From: Armatimonadetes bacterium DC
GTDB taxonomy: Bacteria > Armatimonadota > Fimbriimonadia > Fimbriimonadales > GBS-DC
Reading direction: 5' to 3'
Assembly: GCA_001442985.1 (NCBI GenBank)
Contig: LDYB01000014.1
Coordinates: 124,001 to 188,000, forward strand
Length of the DNA: 64,000 bases
Shown here: piece after piece, positions 1-8,380 of the stretch
Numbering within the stretch: position 1 is the stretch's first letter
How the letters are laid out: each line of letters opens with the position of its first letter
Notes under the pieces: model-generated
What the model was told of the DNA's origin: nothing
What the model saw: only the letters and a program-made list of their open reading frames with translations
Databases searched by the model: none
Program-made: the position numbers and the translations under genes

Positions 1-199
1 GTTCGTAGGCGGCTTCTGCAGAGTTGATTGTAACCAGCAGGGAAGCTCCTTCGCGGAGTGCGCGGAGCGCTTCTCCCGTGTCCAGGCGCACCACCAGCCC
101 CTCGCGAGAAGCATTCAAGAGCGTGCCCTCATGACATGTCTGTGTGTTGGGCAAGCGTGCCGAAATTCGGATTGCCTGTGTTGCTGTGCTGGCTTCCAT
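1..199 (-). CDS. PilZ-like domain protein, N-terminal part
   Basis: This partial gene runs off the left edge and is absent from the ORF track. It starts at an ATG at 199 with an AGAGGTGG Shine-Dalgarno sequence four bases upstream. The 66 visible residues begin MEASTATQAIRISARLP and continue with a stretch like GTLLNASREGLVVRLD. That stretch fits the strand pattern of PilZ domains, which often bind cyclic di-GMP. The usual upstream RxxxR motif is not visible, so the PilZ call rests on fold-like similarity only. Nothing can be said about the C-terminus or an output domain. Confidence 0.45.
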   Translation of the reverse strand, partial: MEASTATQAIRISARLPNTQTCHEGTLLNASREGLVVRLDTGEALRALREGASLLVTINSAEAAYE

Positions 200-250
200 A
201 GCGCCACCTCTTGGGGGATTCTTCCACAGGACGCAAGGGAATCTCCAACT

Positions 251-283
251 AAAAAACCCTCTCCCCTTGCTGGGGAGAGGGTT
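251..283 (-). terminator. Intrinsic terminator of the redoxin/cytochrome fusion gene
   Basis: A 12-bp inverted repeat, AACCCTCTCCCC with GGGGAGAGGGTT, has a five-base loop. Read on the minus strand it is followed by six T residues, and it lies just after the stop codon at 288. Confidence 0.85.
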
Positions 284-287
284 GGGT

Positions 288-2081
288 TTACAGCGAAGCC
301 GGAATCAGGTACGAGCTTTTCGCTTTCGGGTCGTGAACCCCGATGAAGATGTAGAACATCTCATCGTAGGTTCCCTCGCCGTAGCGTACCTCGCGCGGCG
401 GGTTGCTGGGGTTATTGGGATTCCTGGACGAGTTGTCGTACCAGCCCTCCGCCTCAATCACGGTGCCAGGCGGCAGTTCCACGGGTTCTTTGTAGTAGTA
501 GGTCTGCTGCCAGTTGAAGTCGTAGTCCTCAATTCGCAGCAGCGGGATTACGCGCCCGTCGGGCGTGCGCGCCTTGACCTCACAACCGCGCGCGATGAGG
601 TGCATATGCGCCAGAATCGCCACCGCATAAATCGGGCGGTCGCTGGGCGTTTTCCACTGCGCCCGGATGCGATAGTTGCTCTCGCCTGCAGGGATGCGGA
701 TGTTCCGATTGCCCAGTACCAGCAGCTGCACAGGCTTATGCTCTGGCTTATAGTCGGCGAGGTACAGCCCCACGCGCGTGCGGTCTTTCTCGCGCTTGCC
801 GCGCTTGAAGTAGTGAACCTGCATCACCAGGTCAAACTTGCGCGGCAACACCACCGCAAACGGCTCGTCCAGCTTGATGGGGCGCTGACCGGGCACCCAG
901 CCCCCCAGCATCATCAGCGGGATGAACCCTGTACCGCCGAAGTTGGCGTAGCCCGGTTTGGGGTCTGCCTCATCCTGCCTGCGTGCCTGCCCCGAAACAT
1001 CCACAAACATGTTCGCGTGATGCACCACCTCGCGGTTGCCCGGCTGGATGTCGATGGCAACAATCACCTTATTTTCGGGCAGTTCCACCGGGATGACGAA
1101 GTAGCGATACTCGTCGCCGCCGGTGCCGTCCAGCTCATATTCGGGCGCTTCCACAATCAGGTCAGGCTCGCCAAGGAACCAGCCCTTTTCAAATTTGGGC
1201 GGGCGCGGCGCTTTCGAAAGATCGCCTGCAGGTGCGCCCGAGTCCACCCAGCGGGCAATCAGCCGAATCTCTTCTTCGCTCAGCGCGGTTGCGTTCTTGA
1301 ACTCGCCATACCCCGGCACTGCCTTCCATGGGGGCATCAGCCGTCGCCCGGTGTAGTATTGAATTTCCTTCGCCCACCGCTTCGCATCGTTGTAGGTCTC
1401 TAACGGGAACGGACCGATGTCGCCCGGGCGATGGCACGGCGTGCATTTCGTGTAGAGAATCGGCGCGATATGCTCGGCAAAGGTAACAGGAGCGGATTCC
1501 GCAGCGACTGCTTCGTCTTTCAGCGTGAGGAAGCAGCCCACCACGGGCGTGCGCGCCATGGCGACGCGCTTGCCGTTCACGACAGCGTTCAGCGCATCGC
1601 GCAGATAGGCGTTTTGCCCCACTTCGCGCTTCGTCACGCTATCGATGGCGCCGCTGTAGAGTGTCTGACCCTGCCCGTTCAACACAAACGCCTGCGGCAC
1701 ATGGGTCGCCCCCAGCGCTTTCGCAAGCGCCGGTGCCCCCTCGCGCACCACAGGAAACTGGAACCCCATCCGTTGCGCATGCTCGCGGACGCTCTCGTCG
1801 GTCTCGTCCGCTTCGGGGTAAATGCCGAAAAAGGCAACCCCGCGCGCCTGAAAAGTCTTATAGAGCGCGTTCAGGCGCGGCGCATAGCGTGGCACCGCAG
1901 GACAGCGGGAAGAAAGCGTCACGAACACCACCGCCTTCTTCGACTCCAGAGCCTGCCACTGCCAGCTCTTGCCATTCAAATCGCGCCACTGGAGCGTGGT
2001 GAGGGGCACGGTCTCGCTCTGATACCCTGCCCACAGCAGGAGCCCACTCAGCAGCATCGTCGCCAGAGTCCATCGCATCAT
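288..2081 (-). CDS. Redoxin - cytochrome c - copper monooxygenase-like fusion protein
   Basis: This 597-residue exported protein has three parts. A signal segment (MMRWTLATMLLSGLLLWAG) leads into a peroxiredoxin/TlpA-like redoxin domain, about residues 25-165. Its active-site region, SSRCPAVPRY, has only one cysteine. A c-type heme site, CTPCH, lies near residue 213 and is followed by the MPPW motif common in short cytochrome-like modules. The C-terminal 300 residues carry histidine motifs (VVHHANMF, VHYFKRG, AHMHLIARG) like those of ascorbate-dependent type II copper monooxygenases. Similar fusions are known from Planctomycetes and Acidobacteria, without a proven substrate. It should act outside the cytoplasmic membrane. 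The start codon is one of two adjacent ATGs after GGAGCAGGTG. Confidence 0.75.
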   Translation of the reverse strand: MMRWTLATMLLSGLLLWAGYQSETVPLTTLQWRDLNGKSWQWQALESKKAVVFVTLSSRCPAVPRYAPRLNALYKTFQARGVAFFGIYPEADETDESVREHAQRMGFQFPVVREGAPALAKALGATHVPQAFVLNGQGQTLYSGAIDSVTKREVGQNAYLRDALNAVVNGKRVAMARTPVVGCFLTLKDEAVAAESAPVTFAEHIAPILYTKCTPCHRPGDIGPFPLETYNDAKRWAKEIQYYTGRRLMPPWKAVPGYGEFKNATALSEEEIRLIARWVDSGAPAGDLSKAPRPPKFEKGWFLGEPDLIVEAPEYELDGTGGDEYRYFVIPVELPENKVIVAIDIQPGNREVVHHANMFVDVSGQARRQDEADPKPGYANFGGTGFIPLMMLGGWVPGQRPIKLDEPFAVVLPRKFDLVMQVHYFKRGKREKDRTRVGLYLADYKPEHKPVQLLVLGNRNIRIPAGESNYRIRAQWKTPSDRPIYAVAILAHMHLIARGCEVKARTPDGRVIPLLRIEDYDFNWQQTYYYKEPVELPPGTVIEAEGWYDNSSRNPNNPSNPPREVRYGEGTYDEMFYIFIGVHDPKAKSSYLIPASL

Positions 2082-2109
2082 CGTCCATCACCTGCTCCAT
2101 AAATTCTGG

Positions 2110-2115
2110 TATACT
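2110..2115 (+). promoter_or_regulatory. -10 element of birA
   Basis: TATACT sits in the recurrent GGTATACTT context, 18 nt upstream of the birA ATG. That predicts a leader of only about 10-12 nt without an obvious Shine-Dalgarno sequence. Confidence 0.5.
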
Positions 2116-2133
2116 TCCCCCGATTCCTGCCAG

Positions 2134-2898
2134 ATGGATGCGAATTTGCCAGAGAGGATGCCTGCAATCCTGTGGTTGGAGAGCGTGGACAGCACCCAGC
2201 GTGTGGCGAGCGAGCTAATAGCACAAGGCGATCGGCGCTATAACGCGGTCTGTGCCCGTCATCAGACGGCGGGACGCGGTCGCAAGGGCGCCACATGGTA
2301 CGACGAACCCGACACCTGCCTGCTGGTCTCGCTGATTCTGTGGGATACCCCGCTGCCTGAGCCTGTGGGTGTGCTGGGTCTCGTGGCGGCACTTGCGGTG
2401 GTGGAGTTGGTGTCGGACTTCTTGAAAGCACTCGGCGCCGCGCCCGAACGCCTCGCGCTCAAGTACCCCAACGATGTGTTGTTGGATCAGCGCAAGCTGG
2501 CAGGCGTGCTGGTGGAGATTGTGCAGGGAGTTCCGATTGTGGGGATTGGCGTGAATGTGGCGCAGTCGGCGTTTCCGCCCGAGCTGGAGGCAAGGGCAAT
2601 TTCTCTCTACCAGTCCGTGGGGGCGCCTGATGCCCTGCAGTTTGCTGCCCTGCGAGCGGACTGGGTGGCACGCTTATGGGATGCGTTTCAACGCTGGGAC
2701 GCGGTGCGCCGCCAATCGCCTCACGCGCTCTACGAGAACTGGGTGCGCTGGGATAGCACTGTGGGGCGCGCCTATCGGGTGATGGATTATAGCGGCGTAG
2801 TGGGGACTGCCATCGCTATAGAACCCGATTTTCGGCTCCGCTTGCGCCTGCCTGATGGACAGGAGGTCTGTAGCTACTTTGTGGAAAGCCTGTTATAG
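2134..2898 (+). CDS. birA: Biotin--[acetyl-CoA-carboxylase] ligase
   Basis: The 254-residue protein attaches biotin to the biotin carboxyl carrier protein of acetyl-CoA carboxylase by way of biotinyl-AMP. Family motifs are clear: LESVDSTQ near the N-terminus, the biotin-binding loop GRGRKGATWY, KYPNDVLL, and KLAGVLVE followed by GIGVNV. It starts directly with the catalytic domain and lacks the N-terminal winged helix of E. coli BirA. It is therefore a class I ligase that should not act as a biotin operon repressor. A short C-terminal SH3-like domain is present. It is transcribed away from the upstream fusion gene. Confidence 0.93.
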   Translation: MDANLPERMPAILWLESVDSTQRVASELIAQGDRRYNAVCARHQTAGRGRKGATWYDEPDTCLLVSLILWDTPLPEPVGVLGLVAALAVVELVSDFLKALGAAPERLALKYPNDVLLDQRKLAGVLVEIVQGVPIVGIGVNVAQSAFPPELEARAISLYQSVGAPDALQFAALRADWVARLWDAFQRWDAVRRQSPHALYENWVRWDSTVGRAYRVMDYSGVVGTAIAIEPDFRLRLRLPDGQEVCSYFVESLL

Positions 2899-2910
2899 GG
2901 CGTCCCGATA

Positions 2911-3122
2911 GTGTTCGAAAAATCCCGTCTCTTGCCAGACGGCTGAAGCCGTTCCTATGAGACGAAGCCGACCTGCGTCGGCTAATTTAGCCAGCGGAGG
3001 CTGGCTTTGTTTTGTAGGAACGGCTTTAGCCGCCGCTCTTTCGGGGCATCGTGGGTTCCAGAAGGTATCTTTGCAACAGAGCAGGTTCACCCATCCTGCT
3101 CAAGGGCGATTTTTTCGAACAC
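2911..3122 (+). repeat. MITE-like dispersed repeat, copy A
   Basis: The element is bounded by near-perfect terminal inverted repeats, GTGTTCGAAAAATC on the left and GATTTTTTCGAACAC on the right (one extra T). Inside are three nested hairpins. The outer arms contain GGCTGAAGCCGTTCC and GGAACGGCTTTAGCC, and the inner stems are AGCCGAC/GTCGGCT and AGCCAGC/GCTGGCT. A related copy lies at 21645-21867 and two fragments lie near 63.0-63.24 kb. The short ORFs called across it are spurious. It fills the space between birA and secE. Confidence 0.8.
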
Positions 3123-3158
3123 CTTCGGTGCCCTATGCATTTCCCACCCTCGATAGGG

Positions 3159-3164
3159 TATACT
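3159..3164 (+). promoter_or_regulatory. -10 element of the secE-nusG-rplKA operon
   Basis: TATACT in GGGTATACTTTGG lies 34 nt upstream of the secE start codon and just downstream of repeat copy A. No good -35 hexamer is visible, as for most promoters here. Confidence 0.55.
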
Positions 3165-3198
3165 TTGGGGCTGAGATTAATCAGCGAGGCAAACAGCG

Positions 3199-3441
3199 AT
3201 GGCTTCGGTCAAAACGGAAGGCGGTTCTACGGGAGTGATCGCCCGCGTCCGCGCATGGTGGCGCGACATCATGGCGGAACTGCGGCGCGTGGTCAAACCC
3301 ACACCCGAAGAGACGACACAGATGATGCTGGTCGTGATTGGTTTTGTGATCGTCGTCGGGCTGTGGTTCGCATTCTGGGATGTGCTGCTCTATCAGATTA
3401 CACACCGCATCGACACCTGGATGCGGGGCTTAGGGAGATAA
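3199..3441 (+). CDS. secE: Preprotein translocase subunit SecE
   Basis: The 80-residue protein is the small essential subunit of the SecYEG channel. It has a polar N-terminus, the conserved amphipathic stretch AELRRVVKPTPEET, and a single membrane segment (MLVVIGFVIVVGLWFAFW). This is the one-TM form usual outside Gammaproteobacteria. The gene order secE-nusG-rplK-rplA is conserved across bacteria and supports the call. No tRNA-Trp or rpmG lies upstream, where they often occur. nusG begins six bases after its stop. Confidence 0.95.
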   Translation: MASVKTEGGSTGVIARVRAWWRDIMAELRRVVKPTPEETTQMMLVVIGFVIVVGLWFAFWDVLLYQITHRIDTWMRGLGR

Positions 3442-3446
3442 GAACG

Positions 3447-3974
3447 ATGCGCAGGGCGTGGTATGTTGTACGAACCCTGGTGGGCAAGGAGAATCAGGTA
3501 AAAACCGCCATCGAGAAGCGAGCGCAGGCGGCGGGGATGACCGACCGCATCTTTCAGGTACTCATCCCCACCGAGCAAGAAGTGCGTACAAAAGGTGGAC
3601 AAAAGCAAACCGTTACCCGAAAAGTATTCCCCGGCTATGTGCTGGTGGAGATGATCCTGGACGATGAGACCTGGACCCTCGTGCGCTCGACACCCAGCGT
3701 AACCGGGTTCGTAGAATCGGGTGGTAAGCCGGTGCCCCTATCGCCAGAAGAGGTGGAGGAAATCCAGCGCTCCATCGTGGAAAGCAAGGAGCGCCCGCGC
3801 ATCTTCTTCTCCCCCGGCGACACGGTGCGCGTCAACGAAGGACCTTTCGCCGATTTCACAGGCAAGGTGGAAAGCATCGATGCCGAGCGCAGCAAGGTCA
3901 AAGTGCTGATTAACATCTTCGGGCGCGAAACGCCTGTGGAACTGGAAGTGGATCAGGTTGAGAAAGTAACTTAG
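3447..3974 (+). CDS. nusG: Transcription termination/antitermination protein NusG
   Basis: The ORF track extends this frame upstream to 3051, but the NusG homology begins at the ATG at 3447 ([15 protein letters not shown]). That start leaves a five-base gap after secE and gives 175 residues. The NGN domain occupies about residues 1-110, including [10 protein letters not shown]. The C-terminal KOW domain contains [19 protein letters not shown]. The protein binds RNA polymerase and affects pausing and Rho or ribosome coupling. Confidence 0.96.
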   Translation: MRRAWYVVRTLVGKENQVKTAIEKRAQAAGMTDRIFQVLIPTEQEVRTKGGQKQTVTRKVFPGYVLVEMILDDETWTLVRSTPSVTGFVESGGKPVPLSPEEVEEIQRSIVESKERPRIFFSPGDTVRVNEGPFADFTGKVESIDAERSKVKVLINIFGRETPVELEVDQVEKVT

Positions 3975-3987
3975 GAGGGAAAAAGCC

Positions 3988-4413
3988 ATGGCTAAGGAGA
4001 TTATGACGGTGATTAAGTTGAACCTGCCGGCGGGCGCGGCGACGCCTGCGCCGCCTGTCGGTCCCGCGCTGGGACAGGCAGGGGTCAACATCATGGAGTT
4101 CGTGAAGAAGTTCAACGAAGCCACCGCCAACCAGCGCGGCTCCACACTGCCTGTGGAGATTACGGTCTACAAAGACCGCTCGTTCACCTTTGTGGTTAAG
4201 CAGCCGCTGGCTTCGGACCTAATCAAGCAGGCGGCGGGCATCGAATCGGGTTCGGATAACCCGCTCCGCAAGAAGGTGGGGCGCATCACCCGCGAGCAAC
4301 TGCGCCAGATTGCGGAGCGCAAAATGCCCGACCTGAACGCCAACGATATCGAAGCGGCGATGCGCATCATCGCCGGAACTGCCCGCTCGATGGGCGTTGA
4401 AATTGTCGACTGA
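3988..4413 (+). CDS. rplK: 50S ribosomal protein L11
   Basis: The 141-residue protein matches L11 end to end, with [24 protein letters not shown] near the N-terminus and the rRNA-binding C-terminal half ending [17 protein letters not shown]. It builds the GTPase-associated centre of the large subunit. An AGGAGG Shine-Dalgarno sequence precedes the ATG. It is the third gene of the secE operon. Confidence 0.97.
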   Translation: MAKEIMTVIKLNLPAGAATPAPPVGPALGQAGVNIMEFVKKFNEATANQRGSTLPVEITVYKDRSFTFVVKQPLASDLIKQAAGIESGSDNPLRKKVGRITREQLRQIAERKMPDLNANDIEAAMRIIAGTARSMGVEIVD

Positions 4414-4422
4414 CCCATCAGC

Positions 4423-4453
4423 GTGGGAGGAGCGAACGCTCCGATCGCACCAC
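4423..4453 (+). promoter_or_regulatory. Candidate L1 autoregulatory hairpin upstream of rplA
   Basis: A stem-loop (GTGG...CCAC outer stem, GGAGCG/CGCTCC inner stem, asymmetric internal loop) ends one base before the AAGGAGG Shine-Dalgarno sequence of rplA. L1 is known to repress its own operon by binding an rRNA-like structure, and this element has the right place and general shape. Confidence 0.35.
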
Positions 4454-4466
4454 AAGGAGGCACACC

Positions 4467-5213
4467 ATGAGAGGACAGAAGAAGCAGAAAAAGCAACCGC
4501 ATAGCAACCGTTACCTGAGTCTGGTACAGAAAGTCGAGAAGGACGCGCTCTACACGCCGTTAGAGGCGATTCGGAAGGTGAAGGAAACCGCCACCGCCAA
4601 ATTTGATGAATCGGTGGATATGGCGGTGAACCTGGGTGTAGACCCGCGCAAAAGCGAGCAGATGGTGCGCGGCGTGGTCAACCTGCCGCACGGCACGGGC
4701 AAGAAACAGCGCGTGCTGGTGTTCGCCAAAGGCGAGCAGGCAGAAGCCGCACGCGCCGCTGGCGCCGACCTGGTGGGCGCAGAAGACCTCGTGGAACAAA
4801 TCCAGAAAGGCTGGAAAGGCTGGAAAAACTTTGACCTGATTGTAGCGGGGCAGGACATGATGCCCATCATCAGCCGAATCGGCGGTATTTTGAAGGCACG
4901 CATGCCCAACCCCAAATCGGGCACGGTCTCGCCCAACCCTGCCAAAGTGGTGGAGGACATCAAGAAAGCCTCGCGCGTGGAATATCGCGTGGACAAGGCA
5001 GGGATTGTGCATATGCCCATCGGGCGCGCCTCTTACAGCGAGGAGCAACTGCTGGAAAACTTTGCCGTCGCGCTGAACGCCCTGCTGAAGGCGAAACCTG
5101 CCACTTCCAAAGGGCGCTACCTGCAGAAAATCACCCTCTCCAGCACGATGGGACCGGGCTTCAAGGTAGACCCCAACGAAGCCCAGAAACTGGCGGAGCA
5201 GGTGAAGGCGTAA
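4467..5213 (+). CDS. rplA: 50S ribosomal protein L1
   Basis: At 248 residues this L1 is slightly longer than the usual 230-235 because of a basic N-terminal extension (MRGQKKQKKQPHSNRYL). The family motifs FDESVDMAVNLGVDPRKSEQ and KGRYLQKITLSSTMGPG are present. The start follows AAGGAGG at good spacing. The rplJ-rplL-rpoB-rpoC genes that usually follow are absent. A convergent gene ends only seven bases downstream, and no terminator is visible between them. Confidence 0.97.
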   Translation: MRGQKKQKKQPHSNRYLSLVQKVEKDALYTPLEAIRKVKETATAKFDESVDMAVNLGVDPRKSEQMVRGVVNLPHGTGKKQRVLVFAKGEQAEAARAAGADLVGAEDLVEQIQKGWKGWKNFDLIVAGQDMMPIISRIGGILKARMPNPKSGTVSPNPAKVVEDIKKASRVEYRVDKAGIVHMPIGRASYSEEQLLENFAVALNALLKAKPATSKGRYLQKITLSSTMGPGFKVDPNEAQKLAEQVKA

Positions 5214-5220
5214 GCCTTTT

Positions 5221-8163
5221 CTACGGCTTGCGCTTTTTGGCTTCCAGCAGGCGGCTGAGGGTGTCGGGCGCGGACGGGGCGGGCGACGCTCTGGCAGCAG
5301 GTTCGCTGCTGGTGGGCGGGGCTGGCTTTGGTGAGGCGACTGCCTGCGGCGTCGGCTTGGGGTGTTCGCCAGCCTGATAGCGATGTTGGGCGCGCGCCTT
5401 TGCCATCTGGAGGCGTGTCGCGGTGGGGATAGGAGCAGAGCGCGCCCGACGCCGCGTTAGCGCCAACCCCAGACGCCGCCAGAGCGCGCCCACAAACTCT
5501 GGCACCGTAACCATCACACGGCGGATGGTGATGTCGGTCAGCAGCAACAGCAGGCTCACCAGCAGCGCGAGGCTCCATAACTCCTGACGCAACGGGCGCG
5601 GGTTGGGCGGCATGTCAAACGCGCGAGAAGGTTCCGGGTTGACTCGCCCGCCCGTCAGCTCCGCAATGCGCGTCAGCAGGGGCGCGTTCGGGCGCGTGAA
5701 GCGATACTCCATCGGGTAGGGTATGGCAAACGAGGTGTTCAGCACCACCCGCTCGCCTGTGCCAAAATCGCCCTCCGTGCTGAGCCGGTAAATCCCGCGC
5801 TGGCGAATGGGGAACTGCGCCTGATAGCGCCCCGAACCCACCATCTGAAGCGTGTAGGTCTGCTGGGAGCCGTCGGGCAGCCCCACCCGAAGCTGGGGCG
5901 TCAAGCCGTTGATTGGCGCGCCCTCAGGGGTGAACGCTTGCAGTTCGACAATTGCCTGCCCCGCGCGTGCTGTCGCTGTCAAAGTAAGATTGGAGTGCGC
6001 CGAAGGGCGTAGCGCCGAGCGTATCACATTCGTCCAGAACACGCTATAGCCGCCCCAGCCGAACCAGCGTTGCGCCCAGCGCGGCTGCGCATCGGAAGTA
6101 AACGCCACCACCGTGCCCAGCCCGTAGCGCCATGTCGCCAGCAGGGGGTCGTCTTTGTGCGTACGCATCAGCGTTTGCGCCAGCGGGCGCTCCGAAGTGA
6201 GGTTGTACGCCAGCAGGGCAGGCGTGCGGTTCCAGTCTATCCCCTGCAGGTGTTCATCATTCGCGGCGACTTTGGGCGTAAACGCCCCCACCTCTATCGC
6301 CGAGCGGGTCATCATGCTCACATCGGCAGTGAACAGGCGTGGCAGCACATCGGCGCGAGTCGTCTCGTAAAACTGCCCGCCCCCTGCCTGCGCCAGCTGT
6401 TTGAGAAACGCCGTGTCTTTGCCCTTGCCGAAGGCAATCACACTGAGCGTGATGCCCATCGCGCGCATCTGTTGCGCCAGCGCGATACTCCCCTCCTGCT
6501 CGTCGCAGTCGCTGGCGTCGGCAAGCATCACGATATGGCGCGAGCGCGTCGGCGGCTCCATCGCCAGCCCCGCCAGCGCCATCTCCAGACTGCCCCGCAC
6601 GAAAATCCCGCCCCCCGTGCCGTACACTCGCTGGAGTACCGAAATAATCGGCTCGCGCTGGGCGGCGTCAAAAATCGCGTGCTTCGGCTGACCCGCCCGC
6701 TGCCCATGACAACCCCGAAACTGGCGTCCCTCGCAGCTGAACGGATCGGCGTTCGTGCGTGCCATCTCCGGCAGCAGCCAGTCGGAGCCATGGCTGCTGA
6801 TAATCACGCCGAAGCGGTCATTATCACGGAGCATGCGCAGGGTCTGAATGCTCGCCTCCGCCGCCAGATGCGCCACCTTGTGCTGACCGATATAGTTATT
6901 CATGCTCCCCGACGCATCCACAATCAGCACGACGGTTGAAGCGTGATGCACCTGCCGGTGGCGAATCTCTAAATCCACGGGGAGCATCTCGGCGACTGGC
7001 GTGCCGTAGTAGCCGCCGGGCTGATAGGAGCGCTCGCCACCAATCATCACGAATCCGACGCCCATATCGCGCACCACCGACTGGAGCGCCAGCATCTGCT
7101 GGGGGCTGAGCGCCTCGGCGGGGTAGTCGTTGAAAATAATCGCATCGTATTGCATCAGGCTTTCCATCTGGGCGGGGAAGTTCCCTGTGCCGACCACCTC
7201 CGCCTCGATGCGGTTCGCCTTCAGCACGGAGCGCAGTCCCTCGCTGATTCCGCGCCTGCCTTCGGCGATCAGCACTTTGGGCGCGCCGCGTACGAACACC
7301 ACCGCCAGCCCCAGATTGTTGCGTGGGTCGCTGTCGGGTTGCGCCTGCAGAATGGCGCGCAGCTGGTGCGTGCCCGGCTTCTCGGTGCGCAGGGTGGTGG
7401 TGATTACATTCACGCCGGGTGTGAGTTTCACGGGGAGCGACTTGACCGGGATGCCGTCGCGGTCTATCAGAATCGTGCCCTCGGCGTGCCCCTGCGAGCG
7501 CACGACCACACGCACTTCATAGGGCGCGCCTACCTTCACCTGCTGGGGCGTTTCCAGCGCCTCAATCAGCGCCTCGTGGCGGCTCATGCGCGTCTCCAGC
7601 GGCACGACATCAATCGGGACGCCTTCCGTGCGGGCGACTTCCGCAACGGCGAGCGCGTCGCCGGCGGTCTCGTTGCCGTCGGTCAGCAGTACGATTCGCC
7701 GGGCGTAGCCGTCGGGGAACAGCGCGGTCGCCAGTCGGAGCGCGCGGGCAATATCGGTTCCGTCGGGGTTCGGGCGCGAGTAAATCGGCGGGAGCGTGCG
7801 GTGCTGAGCGGGCATCGCGTCCACATAGGCTTCGTTCCCGAACACCACCCACGCTGAGAGCGCCGATTCGGGCGCCTGCGCCAGCGCCTGACGCACATAC
7901 TCCTGCGCCTTCTGACGCCCCGCGTCCGAAACGCTGGCGGAACGGTCCAACACAAACACGGTGCAAACGCTTCGCAGGGGCACGACGCCCTGCCAGCCCG
8001 CCAGCGCCAGCACCACCAGCGTGATGAGAAGCATCCGCAGGGCAATAATCAGCCGCCGCCGCGCCCGACTCACCCCCAGAATGCGTCGCCCTGTCCACCA
8101 CACCCAGCCCAGCAAAGGCGGCAACAGGAGCAGATAGCCCGGCTCCGTGAACTGCACCATCAC
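5221..8163 (-). CDS. Large membrane protein with two von Willebrand A domains
   Basis: The 980-residue protein has two N-terminal membrane segments (LLLLPPLLGWVWW and a second near residue 45) and one near residue 890. A first VWA domain begins with the metal-site motif DRSAS, and a second begins with DASGS near residue 410. Between them lies a segment resembling the glutamine-amidotransferase-like fold typical of this family. The second VWA carries a cysteine-bearing insertion (FSCEGRQFRGC). Such proteins are usually found as orphan surface or periplasmic proteins of unknown role. The start is GTG 8163 or the adjacent ATG at 8160. Confidence 0.75.
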   Translation of the reverse strand: MMVQFTEPGYLLLLPPLLGWVWWTGRRILGVSRARRRLIIALRMLLITLVVLALAGWQGVVPLRSVCTVFVLDRSASVSDAGRQKAQEYVRQALAQAPESALSAWVVFGNEAYVDAMPAQHRTLPPIYSRPNPDGTDIARALRLATALFPDGYARRIVLLTDGNETAGDALAVAEVARTEGVPIDVVPLETRMSRHEALIEALETPQQVKVGAPYEVRVVVRSQGHAEGTILIDRDGIPVKSLPVKLTPGVNVITTTLRTEKPGTHQLRAILQAQPDSDPRNNLGLAVVFVRGAPKVLIAEGRRGISEGLRSVLKANRIEAEVVGTGNFPAQMESLMQYDAIIFNDYPAEALSPQQMLALQSVVRDMGVGFVMIGGERSYQPGGYYGTPVAEMLPVDLEIRHRQVHHASTVVLIVDASGSMNNYIGQHKVAHLAAEASIQTLRMLRDNDRFGVIISSHGSDWLLPEMARTNADPFSCEGRQFRGCHGQRAGQPKHAIFDAAQREPIISVLQRVYGTGGGIFVRGSLEMALAGLAMEPPTRSRHIVMLADASDCDEQEGSIALAQQMRAMGITLSVIAFGKGKDTAFLKQLAQAGGGQFYETTRADVLPRLFTADVSMMTRSAIEVGAFTPKVAANDEHLQGIDWNRTPALLAYNLTSERPLAQTLMRTHKDDPLLATWRYGLGTVVAFTSDAQPRWAQRWFGWGGYSVFWTNVIRSALRPSAHSNLTLTATARAGQAIVELQAFTPEGAPINGLTPQLRVGLPDGSQQTYTLQMVGSGRYQAQFPIRQRGIYRLSTEGDFGTGERVVLNTSFAIPYPMEYRFTRPNAPLLTRIAELTGGRVNPEPSRAFDMPPNPRPLRQELWSLALLVSLLLLLTDITIRRVMVTVPEFVGALWRRLGLALTRRRARSAPIPTATRLQMAKARAQHRYQAGEHPKPTPQAVASPKPAPPTSSEPAARASPAPSAPDTLSRLLEAKKRKP

Positions 8164-8179
8164 GCGCCACCCACAAGCA

Positions 8180-8185
8180 AGTATA
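8180..8185 (-). promoter_or_regulatory. -10 element of the VWA protein gene
   Basis: On the minus strand the sequence reads GGGGTATACTTG, with TATACT 16 nt before the GTG start. It follows the window-wide extended -10 pattern. Confidence 0.5.
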
Positions 8186-8272
8186 CCCCACTGATTTCGC
8201 CTCGTAAATCCACCAGATTTTGCCCCTCACCCTGTCCGCTTTTGCGCCCGAAATGAGTCTATATAGGGTGGA

Positions 8273-8345
8273 TGTGGGAAATGGGATTTCCCGCACGCCA
8301 AGGTGAAAGGGAGAACTCCTTGCTGCTTTGCAGGTCGTCCTGCAA
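8273..8345 (+). other. Structured 5' leader of the PEP-CTERM gene
   Basis: Two hairpins occupy the leader. One is GTGGGAAAT with ATTTCCCGCAC (about 8273-8295) and the other is TTGCAGG with CCTGCAA (8328-8345). A possible -10 (TATATA) lies just upstream. The leader does not match any riboswitch consensus I can recognise. Confidence 0.35.
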
Positions 8346-8380
8346 GTCGATCACACTTGTGGAATTGGAGGAGGCTCGTT

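Noticed and set aside
144-1403. 419-residue plus-strand ORF
   Set aside because: It is antisense to the redoxin/cytochrome fusion gene and crosses its terminator.
2893-3238. Small ORFs over repeat copy A (2893-3090 minus, 2957-3238 plus)
   Set aside because: Their peptides reappear in the other repeat copies (KAVP..QSQPPLA), so they reflect the DNA repeat and not a gene.
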